Assembly: GCF_905404315.1 (NCBI RefSeq)
Contig: NC_066286.1
Coordinates: 11,043,501-11,107,500 of the forward strand
Source: Leptidea sinapis
Taxonomy: Eukaryota > Arthropoda > Insecta > Lepidoptera > Pieridae
Direction: 5' to 3'
DNA length: 64,000 nt
The notes under the pieces were generated by a model. It saw nothing but the letters and a program-made list of their open reading frames with translations. It was not told the DNA's origin and ran no database searches. A program made the translations under genes and the position numbers. Numbering within the stretch: position 1 is the first letter of the stretch; every line of letters begins with the position of its first letter. Positions 53,432-64,000 of the stretch are shown piece after piece.

Positions 53432-56400
53432 ATATGTAGTTAACAATAACGAAGTATATTACTGATTGTTATGATATGTAGTTAACAATAACGAAGTATA
53501 TTACTGATTGTTATGGTGTGTAGTAAACAATAACGAAGTATATTACTGATTGTTATGATATGTAGTTAACAATAACGAAGTATATTACTGATTGTTATGA
53601 TATGTAGTTAACAATAACGAAGTATATTACTGATTGTTATAATATGTAGTTAACAATAACGATGTATATTACTGACTGTTATGATGTGTAATAAACTATT
53701 ACTAAGTATATTACTGATTGTTATGATATGTAGTTAACAATAACGAAGTATATTACTGACTGTTATGATGTGTAATAAACTATTACTAAGTATATTACTG
53801 ATTGTTATGATATGTAGTTAACAATAACGAAGTATATTACTGATTGTTATGATATGTAGTGAACAATAACGAAGTATATTACTGATTGTTATGATATGTA
53901 GTTAACAATAACGAAGTATATTACTGATTGTTATGATATGTAGTTAACAATAACGAAGTATATTACTGATTGTTATGATATGTAGTTAACAATAACGAAG
54001 TATATTACTGATTGTTATGATATGTAGTTAACAATAACGAAGTATATTACTGATTGTTATGGTGTGTAGTAAACTATTACGAAGTATATTACTGATAGTT
54101 ATGATGTGTAATATACTATTACTAAGTATATTACTGACTGTTATGATGTGTAATAAACTATTACGAAGTATATAACTGATTGTTATGATATGTAGTTAAC
54201 AATTACGAAGTATATAACTGATAGTTATGATGTGTAATATACGATTACTAAGTATATTACTGACTGTTATGATGTGTAATAAACTATTACGAAGTATATA
54301 ACTGATTGTTATGATATGTAGTTAACAATAACGAAGTATATTACTGATTGTTATGATATGTAGTTAACAATAACGAAGTATATTACTGATTGTTATGATA
54401 TGTAGTTAACAATAACGAAGTATATTACTGATTGTTATGGTGTGTAGTAAACTATTACGAAGTATATTACTGATAGTTATGATGTGTAATATACTATTAC
54501 TAAGTATATTACTGACTGTTATGATGTGTAATAAACTATTACGAAGTATATAACTGATTGTTATGATATGTAGTTAACAATTACGAAGTATATAACTGAT
54601 TGTTATGGTGTGTAATATACTATTACTAAGTATATTACTGACTGTTATGATGTGTAATAAACTATTACGAAGTATATAACTGATTGTTATGATATGTAGT
54701 TAACAATTACGAAGTATATAACTGATTGTTATGGTGTGTAATAAACTATTACGAAGTATATTACTGATAGTTATGATGTGTAATATACTATTACTAAGTA
54801 TATTACTGACTGTTATGATGTGTAATAAACTATTACGAAGTATATTACTGATTGTTATGGTGTGTAGTAAACTATTACGAAGTATATTACTGATAGTTAT
54901 GATGTGTAATATACTATTACTAAGTATATTACTGACTGTTATGATGTGTAATAAACTATTACGAAGTATATAACTGATTGTTATGATATGTAGTTAACAA
55001 TTACGAAGTATATAACTGATTGTTATGGTGTGTAATATACTATTACTAAGTATATTACTGACTGTTATGATGTGTAATAAACTATTACGAAACATATAAC
55101 TGATTGTTATGGTGTGTAATATACTATTACTAAGTATATTACTGACTGTTATGATGTGTAATAAACTATTACGAAGCATATAACTGATTGTTATGGTGTG
55201 TAATATACTATTACTAAGTATATTACTGACTGTTATGATGTGTAATAAACTATTACGAAGTATATAACTGATTGTTATGATATGTAGTTAACAATTACGA
55301 AGTATATAACTGATTGTTATGGTGTGTAATATACTATTACTAAGTATATTACTGACTGTTATGATGTGTAATAAACTATTACGAAGTATATAACTGATTG
55401 TTATGATATGTAGTTAACAATTACGAAGTATATTACTGATTGTTATGGTGTGTAGTAAACTATTACGAAGTATATTACTGATAGTTATGATGTGTAATAT
55501 ACTATTACTAAGTATATTACTGACTGTTATGATGTGTAATAAACTATTACGAAGTATATAACTGATTGTTATGATATGTAGTTAACAATTACGAAGTATA
55601 TTACTGATTGTTATGGTGTGTAGTAAACTATTACGAAGTATATTACTGATAGTTATGATGTGTAATATACTATTACTAAGTATATTACTGACTGTTATGA
55701 TGTGTAATAAACTATTACGAAGTATATAACTGATTGTTATGATATGTAGTTAACAATTACGAAGTATATTACTGATTGTTATGGTGTGTAGTAAACTATT
55801 ACGAAGTATATTACTGATAGTTATGATGTGTAATATACTATTACTAAGTATATTACTGACTGTTATGATGTGTAATAAACTATTACGAAGTATATAACTG
55901 ATTGTTATGATATGTAGTTAACAATTACGAAGTATATTACTGATTGTTATGGTGTGTAGTAAACTATTACGAAGTATATTACTGATAGTTATGATGTGTA
56001 ATATACTATTACTAAGTATATTACTGACTGTTATGATGTGTAATAAACTATTACGAAGTATATAACTGATTGTTATGATATGTAGTTAACAATTACGAAG
56101 TATATTACTGATTGTTATGGTGTGTAGTAAACTATTACGAAGTATATTACTGATAGTTATGATGTGTAATATACTATTACTAAGTATATTACTGACTGTT
56201 ATGATGTGTAATAAACTATTACGAAGTATATAACTGATTGTTATGATATGTAGTTAACAATAACGAAGTATATTACTGGTAGTTATGATGTGTAATATAC
56301 TATTACTAAGTATATTACTGACTGTTATGATGTGTAATAAACTATTACGAAGTATATTACTGATTGTTATGGTGTGTAGTAAACTATTACGAAGTATATT

Positions 56401-57768
56401 ACTGATAGTTATGATGTGTAATATACTATTACTAAGTATATTACTGACTGTTATGATGTGTAATAAACTATTACGAAGTATATAACTGATTGTTATGATA
56501 TGTAGTTAACAATAACGAAGTATATTACTGATAGTTATGATGTGTAATATACTATTACTAAGTATATTACTGACTGTTATGATGTGTAATAAACTATTAC
56601 GAAGTATATTACTGATTGTTATGGTGTGTAGTAAACTATTACGAAGTATATTACTGATAGTTATGATGTGTAATATACTATTACTTAGTATATTACTGAC
56701 TGTTATGATGTGTAATAAACTATTACGAAGTATATTACTGATAGTTATGATGTGTAATATACTATTACTAAGTATATTACTGACTGTTATGATGTGTAAT
56801 AAACTATTACGAAGTATATAACTGATTGTGATGATATGTAGTTAACAATAACGAAGTATATTACTGATTGTTATGGTGTGTAGTAAACTATTACGAAGTA
56901 TATTACTGATAGTTATGATGTGTAATATACTATTACTAAGTATATTACTGACTGTTATGATGTGTAATAAACTATTACGAAGTATATTACTGATTGTTAT
57001 GGTGTGTAGTAAACTATTACGAAGTATATTACTGATAGTTATGATGTGTAATATACTATTACTAAGTATATTACTGACTGTTATGATGTGTAATAAACTA
57101 TTACGAAGTATATTACTGATTGTTATGGTGTGTAGTAAACTATTACGAAGTATATTACTGATAGTTATGATGTGTAATATACTGTACTAAGTATATTACT
57201 GACTGTTATGATGTGTAATAAACTATTACGAAGTATATAACTGATTGTTATGAGATGTAGTTAACAATAACGAAGTATATTACTGATAGTTATGATGTGT
57301 AATATACTATTACTAAGTATATTACTGACTGTTATGATGTGTAATAAACTATTACGAAGTATATAACTGATTGTTATGATATGTAGTTAACAATTACGAA
57401 GTATATTACTGATAGTTATGATGTGTAATATACTATTACTAAGTATATTACTGACTGTTATGATGTGTAATAAACTATTACGAAGTATATAACTGATTGT
57501 TATGATATGTAGTTAACAATTACGAAGTATATAACTGATTGTTATGATATGTAGTTAACAATTACGAAGTATATAACTGATTGTTATGATATGTAGTTAA
57601 CAATTACGAAGTATATAACTGATTGTTATGGTGTGTAGTAAACTATTACGAAGTATATTACTGATAGTTATGATGTGTAATATACTATTACTAAGTATAT
57701 TACTGACTGTTATGATGTGTAATAAACTATTACGAAGTATATTATTGACTGTTATTTTGTGTAATAAA
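53432..57768. repeat. 42-bp satellite array, block 3, with 168-bp higher-order repeat
   Basis: About 103 units. From roughly 54430 onward, four variants alternate in a fixed order to give a 168-bp (4 x 42) higher-order unit. For example TTATGGTGTGTAG recurs at 55443, 55611, 55779, 55947 and 56115, exactly 168 apart. Because 42 is divisible by 3, runs of some frames stay open and give 60-105-residue chance ORFs rich in ILLLSILLTVMMCNKLLRS-like repeats. The array decays at TTATTTTGTGTAATAAACTT near 57755. Confidence 0.95.
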
Positions 57769-58552
57769 CTTGTAGAGCTGACACGTAGCAATACAAATTA
57801 TGTTATTTACAAAAAACTGTCATATTGCAGATTAAAAGAAAATAAGGCTTAACAAGCGAATATAATTTTTCCTATTAAGTTGTAAAGTAATAAATATATT
57901 TTCTAATAAACGCGTAGGGTGAGTTCAGTAAAGATATTAATAAAGGATATAACGCCGACCGTGACACCGGGTTACGACTGTACCGCTTCATATGGACTTG
58001 ATATAACTTATCTCTAATATCTTATTTCAGTGAAGCTGAGTACCTAAATAAACTCTTGAGAAGTACTTACCTTTAAGAAACAGTTGACAAAGTTAATGAA
58101 GGACTTAAAATTTTAACAGTTTTGAAGTCATGAGAAAAAATAAAATTTATGCAAAAATCGTTGAACTTCGTAGAAATCTCCAGCTGAAAAAAGATTAGTT
58201 GAAAGTTTTATAAGTTTGTAAGCTTGATAAATCATTTGCGTTCTCAATTTTTCATAAAGACATCCGGATATATTTTATTTGACTTTTGAATTTCGCGAGG
58301 TTTGAATGCAGTTAATGTAAAGTTTAGATTCATATCTAGTCTATTCTAGTTATTCGGTTTAATGTGAAGACGGTCAAACAGAAAAGCTCAAAGCGAATAT
58401 TATTTCAAAAATAATATAAAATATATCTTTCAATAAGTGATAACATATCATATTTTGAATAAAACTATTTGAATATATATTCTGAATCCTAAATTAAATA
58501 TACAAAATTTTTAGCGCCTGTCCAAAAGTGAGAAAGGTACTCCATTTGAGGG
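57769..58552. other. Intergenic, no recognised gene
   Basis: AT-rich flank of the satellite. No feature recognised. Confidence 0.45.
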
Positions 58553-58735
58553 CGAATTTCCGCCTTTAGCTAATGAAGTTATGTTTCAAGGTAACGAGCG
58601 TAATTGGGGTCTCATTCAGAATATTTCGGTTTTTCAAAAATCCTGAGTGGCACTGCATTGTTATGAGCAGGGTGTATCAATTACCATCAGCTAAACATAC
58701 TCCTCGTCTTGTCCTTTATTGTCATAAAAAATATA
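58553..58735 (+). repeat. Dispersed repeat, family C, copy 2
   Basis: TCAAGGTAACGAGCGTAATT, TTTTTCAAAAATCCTGAGTG, GCACTGCATTGTTATGAGCA and GGGTGTATCAATTACCATCA, collinear with 21365-21580. Confidence 0.65.
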
Positions 58736-58739
58736 GTTG

Positions 58740-58875
58740 CAAGCGGTTGCTTGCAATGAACTACTGTCTCGCCTTACTGAGTACACCAAGATTTTTCGAG
58801 GCCAGTTTGGCCTTCTCTTCCAAGTGACCATGGAAAGTCACTCGATCTAACGACCTCGAATCAAGAGATTGTATT
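58740..58875 (-). mobile_element. LINE family A fragment, minus strand
   Basis: The minus strand reads SRSLDRVTFHGHLEEKAKLA and SKNLGVLSKARQ, matching the FRSHLEGKAKLAPKELGVINRARQ segment of copy 1. No further part was found on either side. Confidence 0.75.
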
Positions 58876-59089
58876 TTCATAAGTGATATTAGACAGATAC
58901 TGAAACTTAAGAGTATCTGTACGTTTATTACCATAAGCTATAATTTTGATTTTCAAGAATTATAAGTGGTATTTTTTACCAGATCACCATTTATAAAATA
59001 TATCTGTTTGTGCCGGCTGATCTTGGTATCTACTTGAATGGCTGGACTACTTTTGAAAAGTAGCAAATTTATGCAAATGTATCAGCGTA

Positions 59090-59665
59090 AATGGCACTTT
59101 CATCGAAAAAGTGGAAAAGTATGTATACTTTGGTCAAGAGGTCGTAATGGGAAAAGACAATCAGGCTAACGAAATTGACAACTCAATTTCGCGTTTAACA
59201 TGAAAATCAGTGCCGACCAAAAAGCTCGTATTCACGACCAGTGCTTACGTATGAGGCTGATACTTGGGTTTTTTACTAAGGAGATCCTCCACAAACTTCA
59301 GGTGTCTCAAAGGGGAATTGAGAGAAAACTGGTAGGAGTTATACTGAGAGACCGTAAAAGAAACGAATGGGTTAGAGAGCAGAGCAAAGTGAGCGATGTA
59401 ACCAAACGTGTTGCGAAATTGAAATGGGAGTGGGCTGGCCATGTCGCCCGCAAGCATGGCTCGTGGTGCAAGGCAGTGATAGAATAGAGACCGTGGGGTG
59501 AGAAACGCCCGAGAGGAAGACCGCAGATGCGTTGGTACGACGATATTAAAAGACTGGCGGGAATAAAGTGGTTGGAAACTGCTCATGACCGTAAAAGATG
59601 TCATAAACTGAAGGAGGCCTACACCTTAGAGGTTCAGAACGGCTAAAGAAGAAGAAGAAGAAATA
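59090..59665 (+). pseudogene. RTE-type LINE 3' end, second family, with disabling changes
   Basis: Pieces read VEKYVYFGQEVVMGKDNQAN, EIDNSISRLTW, then in another frame KLVGVILRDRKRNEWVREQS, KVSDVTKRVAKLKWEWAGHV and ARKHGSWCKAVIE, a stop at 59485-59487 in place of an expected tryptophan, then RPWGEKRPRGRPQMRWYDDI, KRLAGIKWLETAHDR and a stop followed by an (AGAAGA)n tail. The order is that of RTE ORF C-termini, but the sequence (RPRGRPQMRWYDDI) differs from the family at 22871 and 26070. Confidence 0.88.
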
Positions 59666-59784
59666 ATTAAGGCTAATTCTAAGGAAAATCTCAGAGAAAA
59701 CTCTATAAAAATACCAAAACGCAAGAAATTGAGAAAGGCTCACTGGTCAAAACGCTAGTTCAACCATGTCCCTATGAAATAATT
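59666..59784. other. Intergenic, no recognised feature
   Basis: Short unassigned stretch. Confidence 0.3.
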
Positions 59785-59925
59785 AAAAGAGTGGCAATGA
59801 GTTTCTTGCTACTTCTTCTCATTAGTTCAACCATTTACGAAGAAGTAGTAGATTCGAAAAAAAAAATTTTTGAAATTCATAAGTGTCATTTCTGTGACCT
59901 ACATAAAGTGATTTTGATTTGATTT
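59785..59925 (+). repeat. Dispersed repeat, family B, copy 3
   Basis: AGAGTGGCAATGAGTTTCTT, CTTCTTCTCATTAGTTCAAC, CATTTACGAAGAAGTAGTAG and the TTTTGATTTGATTT tail. It is the closest match to the copy at 15950-16215. Confidence 0.7.
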
Positions 59926-60834
59926 GAAATAAAATCCCCACCATACTTTGCCATACTAAGCAAACATACTCATATTGGCTAGGGATTCACTAAGACGCCA
60001 CCGTACTTTGAAGATTAAATAAACTGTATTTATTTAACATTGAAACTGTGAAGAGCAATGATAAAACCTGAGCTTAAAATAATATTTGCTCTAACTAACG
60101 CTGGAAACGAGCAGTCAGTTCAGAGAAATTACATTACGCGTGGGCGAAATTATTTTGTACCGCTGTTGACATACCGATGCGAAATTAAGTGAGTTTTGAT
60201 TGCTCACTTAATTACGGGTTGGGAGTGAACTGAAAGAGATTCCCTAAGGTAGGCGTAGCTATGGAATATTGTTTCACATACAGACCTTGACGCTGAGCGT
60301 TAGCCTTCACCGTGTATTAAAAGGGTTTCTCTTGTTTGTATGTAGTTATTGACTCAATATTATTGAAACGAAAGTCATGTTAACATCACAAAAAGGTTGT
60401 ATTTATTAGCTTGAGAATATTGACGTTAATATTTATGATATTTAGAAATAAATACAAATACTGGCACTAAAAATGGTTGTTTATTCATCGAAAATATTAT
60501 TTTCTGTTCTTATTAATTAAATTGATTGTAATAACATTAATTCTTTATTGAATTTATATATTAATTTAAAAGTAGAATATTATCACTGACTAAGAGTCAT
60601 AAATATTTTTTTAAATATATAGTCCATATATTATTAAATAAAAGAAATAACAGTATCTATTGGTAAATTGGTACAATGTAAAAATAAAATAAGAAAGCAC
60701 AGTAGTTTTTTAGTAACATATTTTTACCCATCGAATTCGGCTTAAACAAAGTCAGGGCTGGCAACTAATAACTACATATTAATTTTGTTAATAGAATGGT
60801 AGGATTTAATTAAAACCATGGAAATGAATACGTT
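59926..60834. other. Intergenic, no recognised gene
   Basis: AT-rich, no feature recognised. Confidence 0.4.
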
Positions 60835-60965
60835 TCTTCTTGTCGCTTTGTCATATAAATGCTCAACTTTTTCCGATATGGTGGTAAATGATAAAACTTA
60901 TAATTTTTGACATTTATCAGTAATTTTTTACCTAAATCAATAAAGCAATTTTGATTTGATTTAAT
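60835..60965 (+). repeat. Dispersed repeat, family B, diverged copy
   Basis: CTTCTTGTCGCTTTGTCATA, a TTTTTCCGATATGGTGGTAA segment, TTTTTGACATTTATCAGTAA and AATTTTGATTTGATTTA tail in the family B order, closest to the 20530-20780 copy. Confidence 0.5.
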
Positions 60966-61214
60966 TACCACAATGGAAAACATTTGGTCAAGTGATCGGA
61001 AGACTGTATCACAGTACGCGTCCATTAGACAAGTTTATCAGAAAATGAAGTAAGTTTGGTAATTAGGCCCAAAAAATAGTATATATAATATATATAGGGA
61101 TATATATATATAGGGATATACTGAGATCGTAATAGTCATATAGTAATGTAATAACGAAATGACTGTCGTTCTAACTCACCTTATAAATAAATCATTTACT
61201 TCTTTGTTTTTCCA
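60966..61214. other. Intergenic, no gene
   Basis: A TA-rich microsatellite with TATAGGGATATATA repeats near 61080-61120. Nothing else. Confidence 0.5.
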
Positions 61215-61350
61215 GAATTACTGTCGTTACACAACTTTGCAAAAAGGGCGCCACAGATAATATGAACAACTATCGTCCTATCTGAAATATACCGGTTCAA
61301 TCTTATTTAAAAAGTATGTGCCAAAAGGTTTTAATAAAAATTTTGTATCG
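61215..61350 (+). mobile_element. Small LINE reverse-transcriptase fragment
   Basis: One frame reads TVVTQLCKKGATDNMNNYRP then a stop, I, and NIPVQSYLKSMCQKVLIKIL. The KKG...NYRPI..IP string is RT motif 0/1 of insect LINEs. Too short to classify. Confidence 0.65.
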
Positions 61351-61729
61351 ACAATAGAATATTATTCTAAACGATAATTATTCTAAACTTTAAAAATAAA
61401 AATTTGCAATTTTAATATGAACAGCTGAAAAATACAAAAATAAAACATAATATCATAGCATAGTATATGTTATATGAATGTTATCACAAGAAATAAGCGT
61501 AAAACGAAAGTAATTATAGTTTTACATAAGTAGTGCTTCTAATTATTAATTAAAACAATTTATATTGTTTTACTTGTCACTACCATTAAACTAGGCCGGG
61601 CCTGTATTTAAATACTAGTTACTTCCAGACACATTGTTTTTTATTGTTTCTTCTACTAGTGTACTACCCTGGCGTCAAATACGTTAATAAAATCTCCATC
61701 AAGTAGTATTAATAAAAATAAACTAACTA
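61351..61729. other. Intergenic, no recognised gene
   Basis: AT-rich. Ends in the TA that flanks the pogo-type element. Confidence 0.4.
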
Positions 61730-63498
61730 GGGGAGACCGGGGCTGGATGTGACAGGGGTAGGTAGTTACAGTGACAATGGTCGCGAAACAGAGAACGAAA
61801 TTCTGCCGATAGAAAGGGATAAATACTCCTGCCACCACCGGCTACCACGCCACGAGAGTGAGTGGCGAAAGCATTTTTGTGAGAGGAGCCCGGACGTGTC
61901 GCCATTCAAATTGTAGATTAGTAAAATTTTACACTTTTAGTAAAATTGGTTTGCAACTTATGTTCCATAAAGGGAGAATTGTCCTTGTTGTGATTTTTAC
62001 GCCCAAATGCTGTCGTTTTCCAATGAATCTACGTTTATGCAGCTATGTTTATTGACGTTTTCACAGCATAATCTTAAAAGGTCAGATTTGGCGGTGGGGC
62101 TAAAAGTTACATTTCCTCGGGGCAGGTTGTGATTTGTCCCGCGCGACCTGCCCCGTAGTGCTTGATTGGCAACTTTGATAATTTGTGCTCGTATTTTTTT
62201 ATCAAGCCTTTGTCTCTTATTTGTACGAATAATATATATATATATATATATGAATAAAATGAGCATGGCAAAATATCTACAAAAAATGACGAACAAGCAG
62301 CAGCTATATTGGAGGAAGAAAAAATTGCAAGATTTTGGATTATGTCATATGTCGCTAACAAGATATTTAAACAAAAGAACAGATATAGACGAGAAGGACA
62401 TACCTGTGCAATCTCTCACAATCGGCTATCAGAAAAACAGACAAGTTTTCAACGATGATCAAGAGCCCGTTGTGGTGAGTAAGGTTATTAAATACAGCCA
62501 ATATTGCAACGGATTGACGTTAAAGGATGTCAAGCAACTCGCATTTTCTTGCGCACTTAATCGCAACATTGTAATACCGCAATGGTGGATTGACAAAAAA
62601 GACGCGGGATCTGGTTGGCTAGCTACATTACAACGCAACCAGTCGTCATATATAAGAACACCAGAAGCTGCTAGCTTGAGCAGAGCCATTTATTAAAACG
62701 AATGTTAATAAATTCTTTTCAAAATTAGCTGACGTTTTGGAATGTAGATGAAACAAGTGAAAGCTAGAAATAATTTAGCTCCAAAAGGATGTAAACAAGT
62801 TGCTTCCATTACATCAGCAGACAGAGGGACTCTTGTAAGTCTCTGCGTAGCAGTAAATGCAGTGGGGAACTCGGTGCAGTGTATGTTTATCTTCCTTCGA
62901 TTTAAATACAGGGACTATTTTGTTCGCCTGCATTAGTCTCCAACCTGCATTAGAATTTGAGTAAGTGATATTTCAGACTACAGCAACTCACTGCTTGGCG
63001 TTCCTTAAAGATATGATCTTCAAGTTTAAGTTAAAGTATAGTTTATCTTCAATTTTTAAATAAGATTTGTTCATTAGTAGGTGCAAACGTTTTTTTGGAT
63101 CAAATATTAAGTTTGTAGTTTAGTTTTTTTTTAGATTTCTATTTTCGTTGTAATAAGGCAAAATACTGATTTATAGACATAATGTTTAAATTAAGAAAAG
63201 TAACTGATTGTGATGATTGCTCCTAATAAAAACTTTAATAATAAATTTATTTTCTATTGTAACAATTTTTCCCATGTTGTGTAACAACCAGCCCCGAGCA
63301 CGGGGTTGAAAGCTACAGGGCTTTTTTTTCAGAATTTGTCCATTTATGTCATTACTCTCAGTCTGCTACATAAAATTTATTTTAAATAAAGATGATAGTT
63401 ACTCTATCAAAAAAACCTATACTAAGGTAAAACACTCAAACCAATAAAAAAATATGACAGTTTGTAAAAAAAATGTCACAACCAACCCCGGTCTCCCC
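61730..63498 (+). mobile_element. Pogo-type DNA transposon with terminal inverted repeats
   Basis: The left end GGGGAGACCGGGGCTGGATG + TGACA and the inverted right end GGGGAGACCGGGGTTGGTTG + TGACA match over 25 bases with two differences. Both ends are flanked by TA (61728-61729 and 63499-63500), the pogo/Tc1 target. The interior encodes a decayed pogo-like transposase. Length is 1.77 kb, near complete for the group. GC-rich subterminal strings (GACCTGCCCC near 62147, GCCCCGAGCACGGGG near 63291) resemble the termini and may be subterminal binding repeats. Confidence 0.88.
62251..63000 (+). pseudogene. Pogo/Tigger-like transposase, frameshifted and stopped
   Basis: The first open part (62251-62693) has an N-terminal DNA-binding-like region, then a CENP-B-type HTH and linker with WWIDKKDAGSGWLATLQRNQ and TPEAASLSRA. 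After a stop, pieces read KLADVWNVDE near 62725-62750 (the first catalytic Asp of the DDE domain), then NNLAPKGCKQVASITSADRG, TLVSLCVAVNAVGNSVQCMF and IFLRFKYRDYF. This matches DDE_1-type transposases of the pogo/Tigger group (APKG.KQV....S.ERG.LVT). Downstream sequence to about 63000 continues frameshifted. The aspartates after this point were not found. Non-functional. Confidence 0.8.
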
Positions 63499-63500
63499 TA

Positions 63501-64000
63501 CAGCGTTGTCTTATGACCTTTAAAATTTTTGATTACGTATCTCATGATTTATTACAAAAAAAAAATGAAAAATATGAACTCTTAAATAGCGTCGCAAGAA
63601 GAAGTATACGATTATTGCAATTTTTTTTTTATACAAATAAGATTTTGTGTTGCATAATTCTGGTTTGTAGCATTAATTGTTAATGATTAGAGATCTTACA
63701 GTAATAACTACACTAAGTTAAACATTAAACATATTGAAATTTTATTGACATAAATTATTTATTGTCCTATAAAATATTTATTTGTATTTTTAATGTATAT
63801 TTTAAGTCATTCATATTTCTGAGTGATTTTCATTGACACTATATCTTGCAAGAAATCTCTTATTTTCATACCAATGAATAAATAGACTAAATGTACGATA
63901 GATATAACTATTTGTAACACCTATTTATTTTCCATATTTGCAATAATAAAGAACAATCAATCATCATATGTAATTGTCTATGAGTATATTTTTAACTCCA
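63501..64000. other. Intergenic, no recognised gene
   Basis: AT-rich window end with no feature. Confidence 0.45.

Noticed and set aside
41574..57768. CRISPR-like array
   Set aside because: The repeats are contiguous 42-mers with no unique spacers, in a eukaryotic context.
54731..57852. Small membrane-like proteins (runs of SILLTVMMCNKLLR)
   Set aside because: The satellite period of 42 is divisible by 3, so one frame stays open by repetition. No start, domain or signal context beyond the repeat.
61656..62361. Minus-strand ORFs over the pogo element left end
   Set aside because: They cross the terminal inverted repeat and subterminal sequence and show no domain; the transposase reads on the + strand.

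Overview
This is eukaryotic DNA: AT-rich, split genes with GT-AG introns, and dense retrotransposon and DNA-transposon debris of the kinds typical of moths and butterflies (RTE-type LINE 3' ends with TGATGATGA tails, short tRNA-headed SINEs, mariner and pogo elements, and a dispersed repeat ending in GAAGTCGGTTA). I read it as a lepidopteran chromosome segment; the species cannot be fixed from the sequence.

Only one host gene is supported. Positions 968-17518 (+) hold the last eight coding exons of the CPSF6 orthologue, the 68 kDa subunit of cleavage factor Im, which acts in mRNA 3'-end processing. All exon phases agree and give 356 residues plus a stop. The N-terminal RRM exons lie upstream of the window. 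Exons 1-4 here encode the proline-rich linker and the conserved SEAEFEEVM...ETLVTAISLIKQSK block; exons 5-8 encode the end of that block and the RS/RD/RE-rich tail.

The most unusual feature is inside that gene. The 3' end of exon 5, together with its 5' splice site and the first 30 bases of the intron, is amplified into 59 tandem units (37 of 103 bp, 21 of 118 bp, 1 of 142 bp), about 6.4 kb and very GC-rich. The pre-mRNA therefore carries 60 near-identical splice donors in a row. The exon-like part of every unit stays open in the CPSF6 frame, and its size classes differ by multiples of 3. The other strand is stop-free in all three frames over about 6.6 kb.

From 17.5 to 41.5 kb there is no convincing host gene, only a mosaic of decayed LINEs (at least four families), RTE 3' ends (one nested in another LINE), a deleted mariner, a second mariner-like remnant, SINEs, MITE-like inverted-repeat elements and one long hairpin element whose apex resembles a hammerhead ribozyme core.

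From 41.6 to 57.8 kb lies one 42-bp satellite array, roughly 187 units, with a 168-bp higher-order repeat in its distal part. It is split by two related non-LTR retrotransposons in the same orientation. The first (42216-45504) has an intact 960-residue endonuclease/reverse transcriptase ORF but no ORF1. The second (48374-53431) appears full length, with a PHD-finger ORF1 and an intact 959-residue ORF2. Their insertion points fall close together within the satellite unit, so a satellite-targeting LINE lineage is possible.

From 57.8 kb to the end are more LINE and RTE remnants and a pogo-type DNA transposon with clear terminal inverted repeats (61730-63498) and a decayed transposase.
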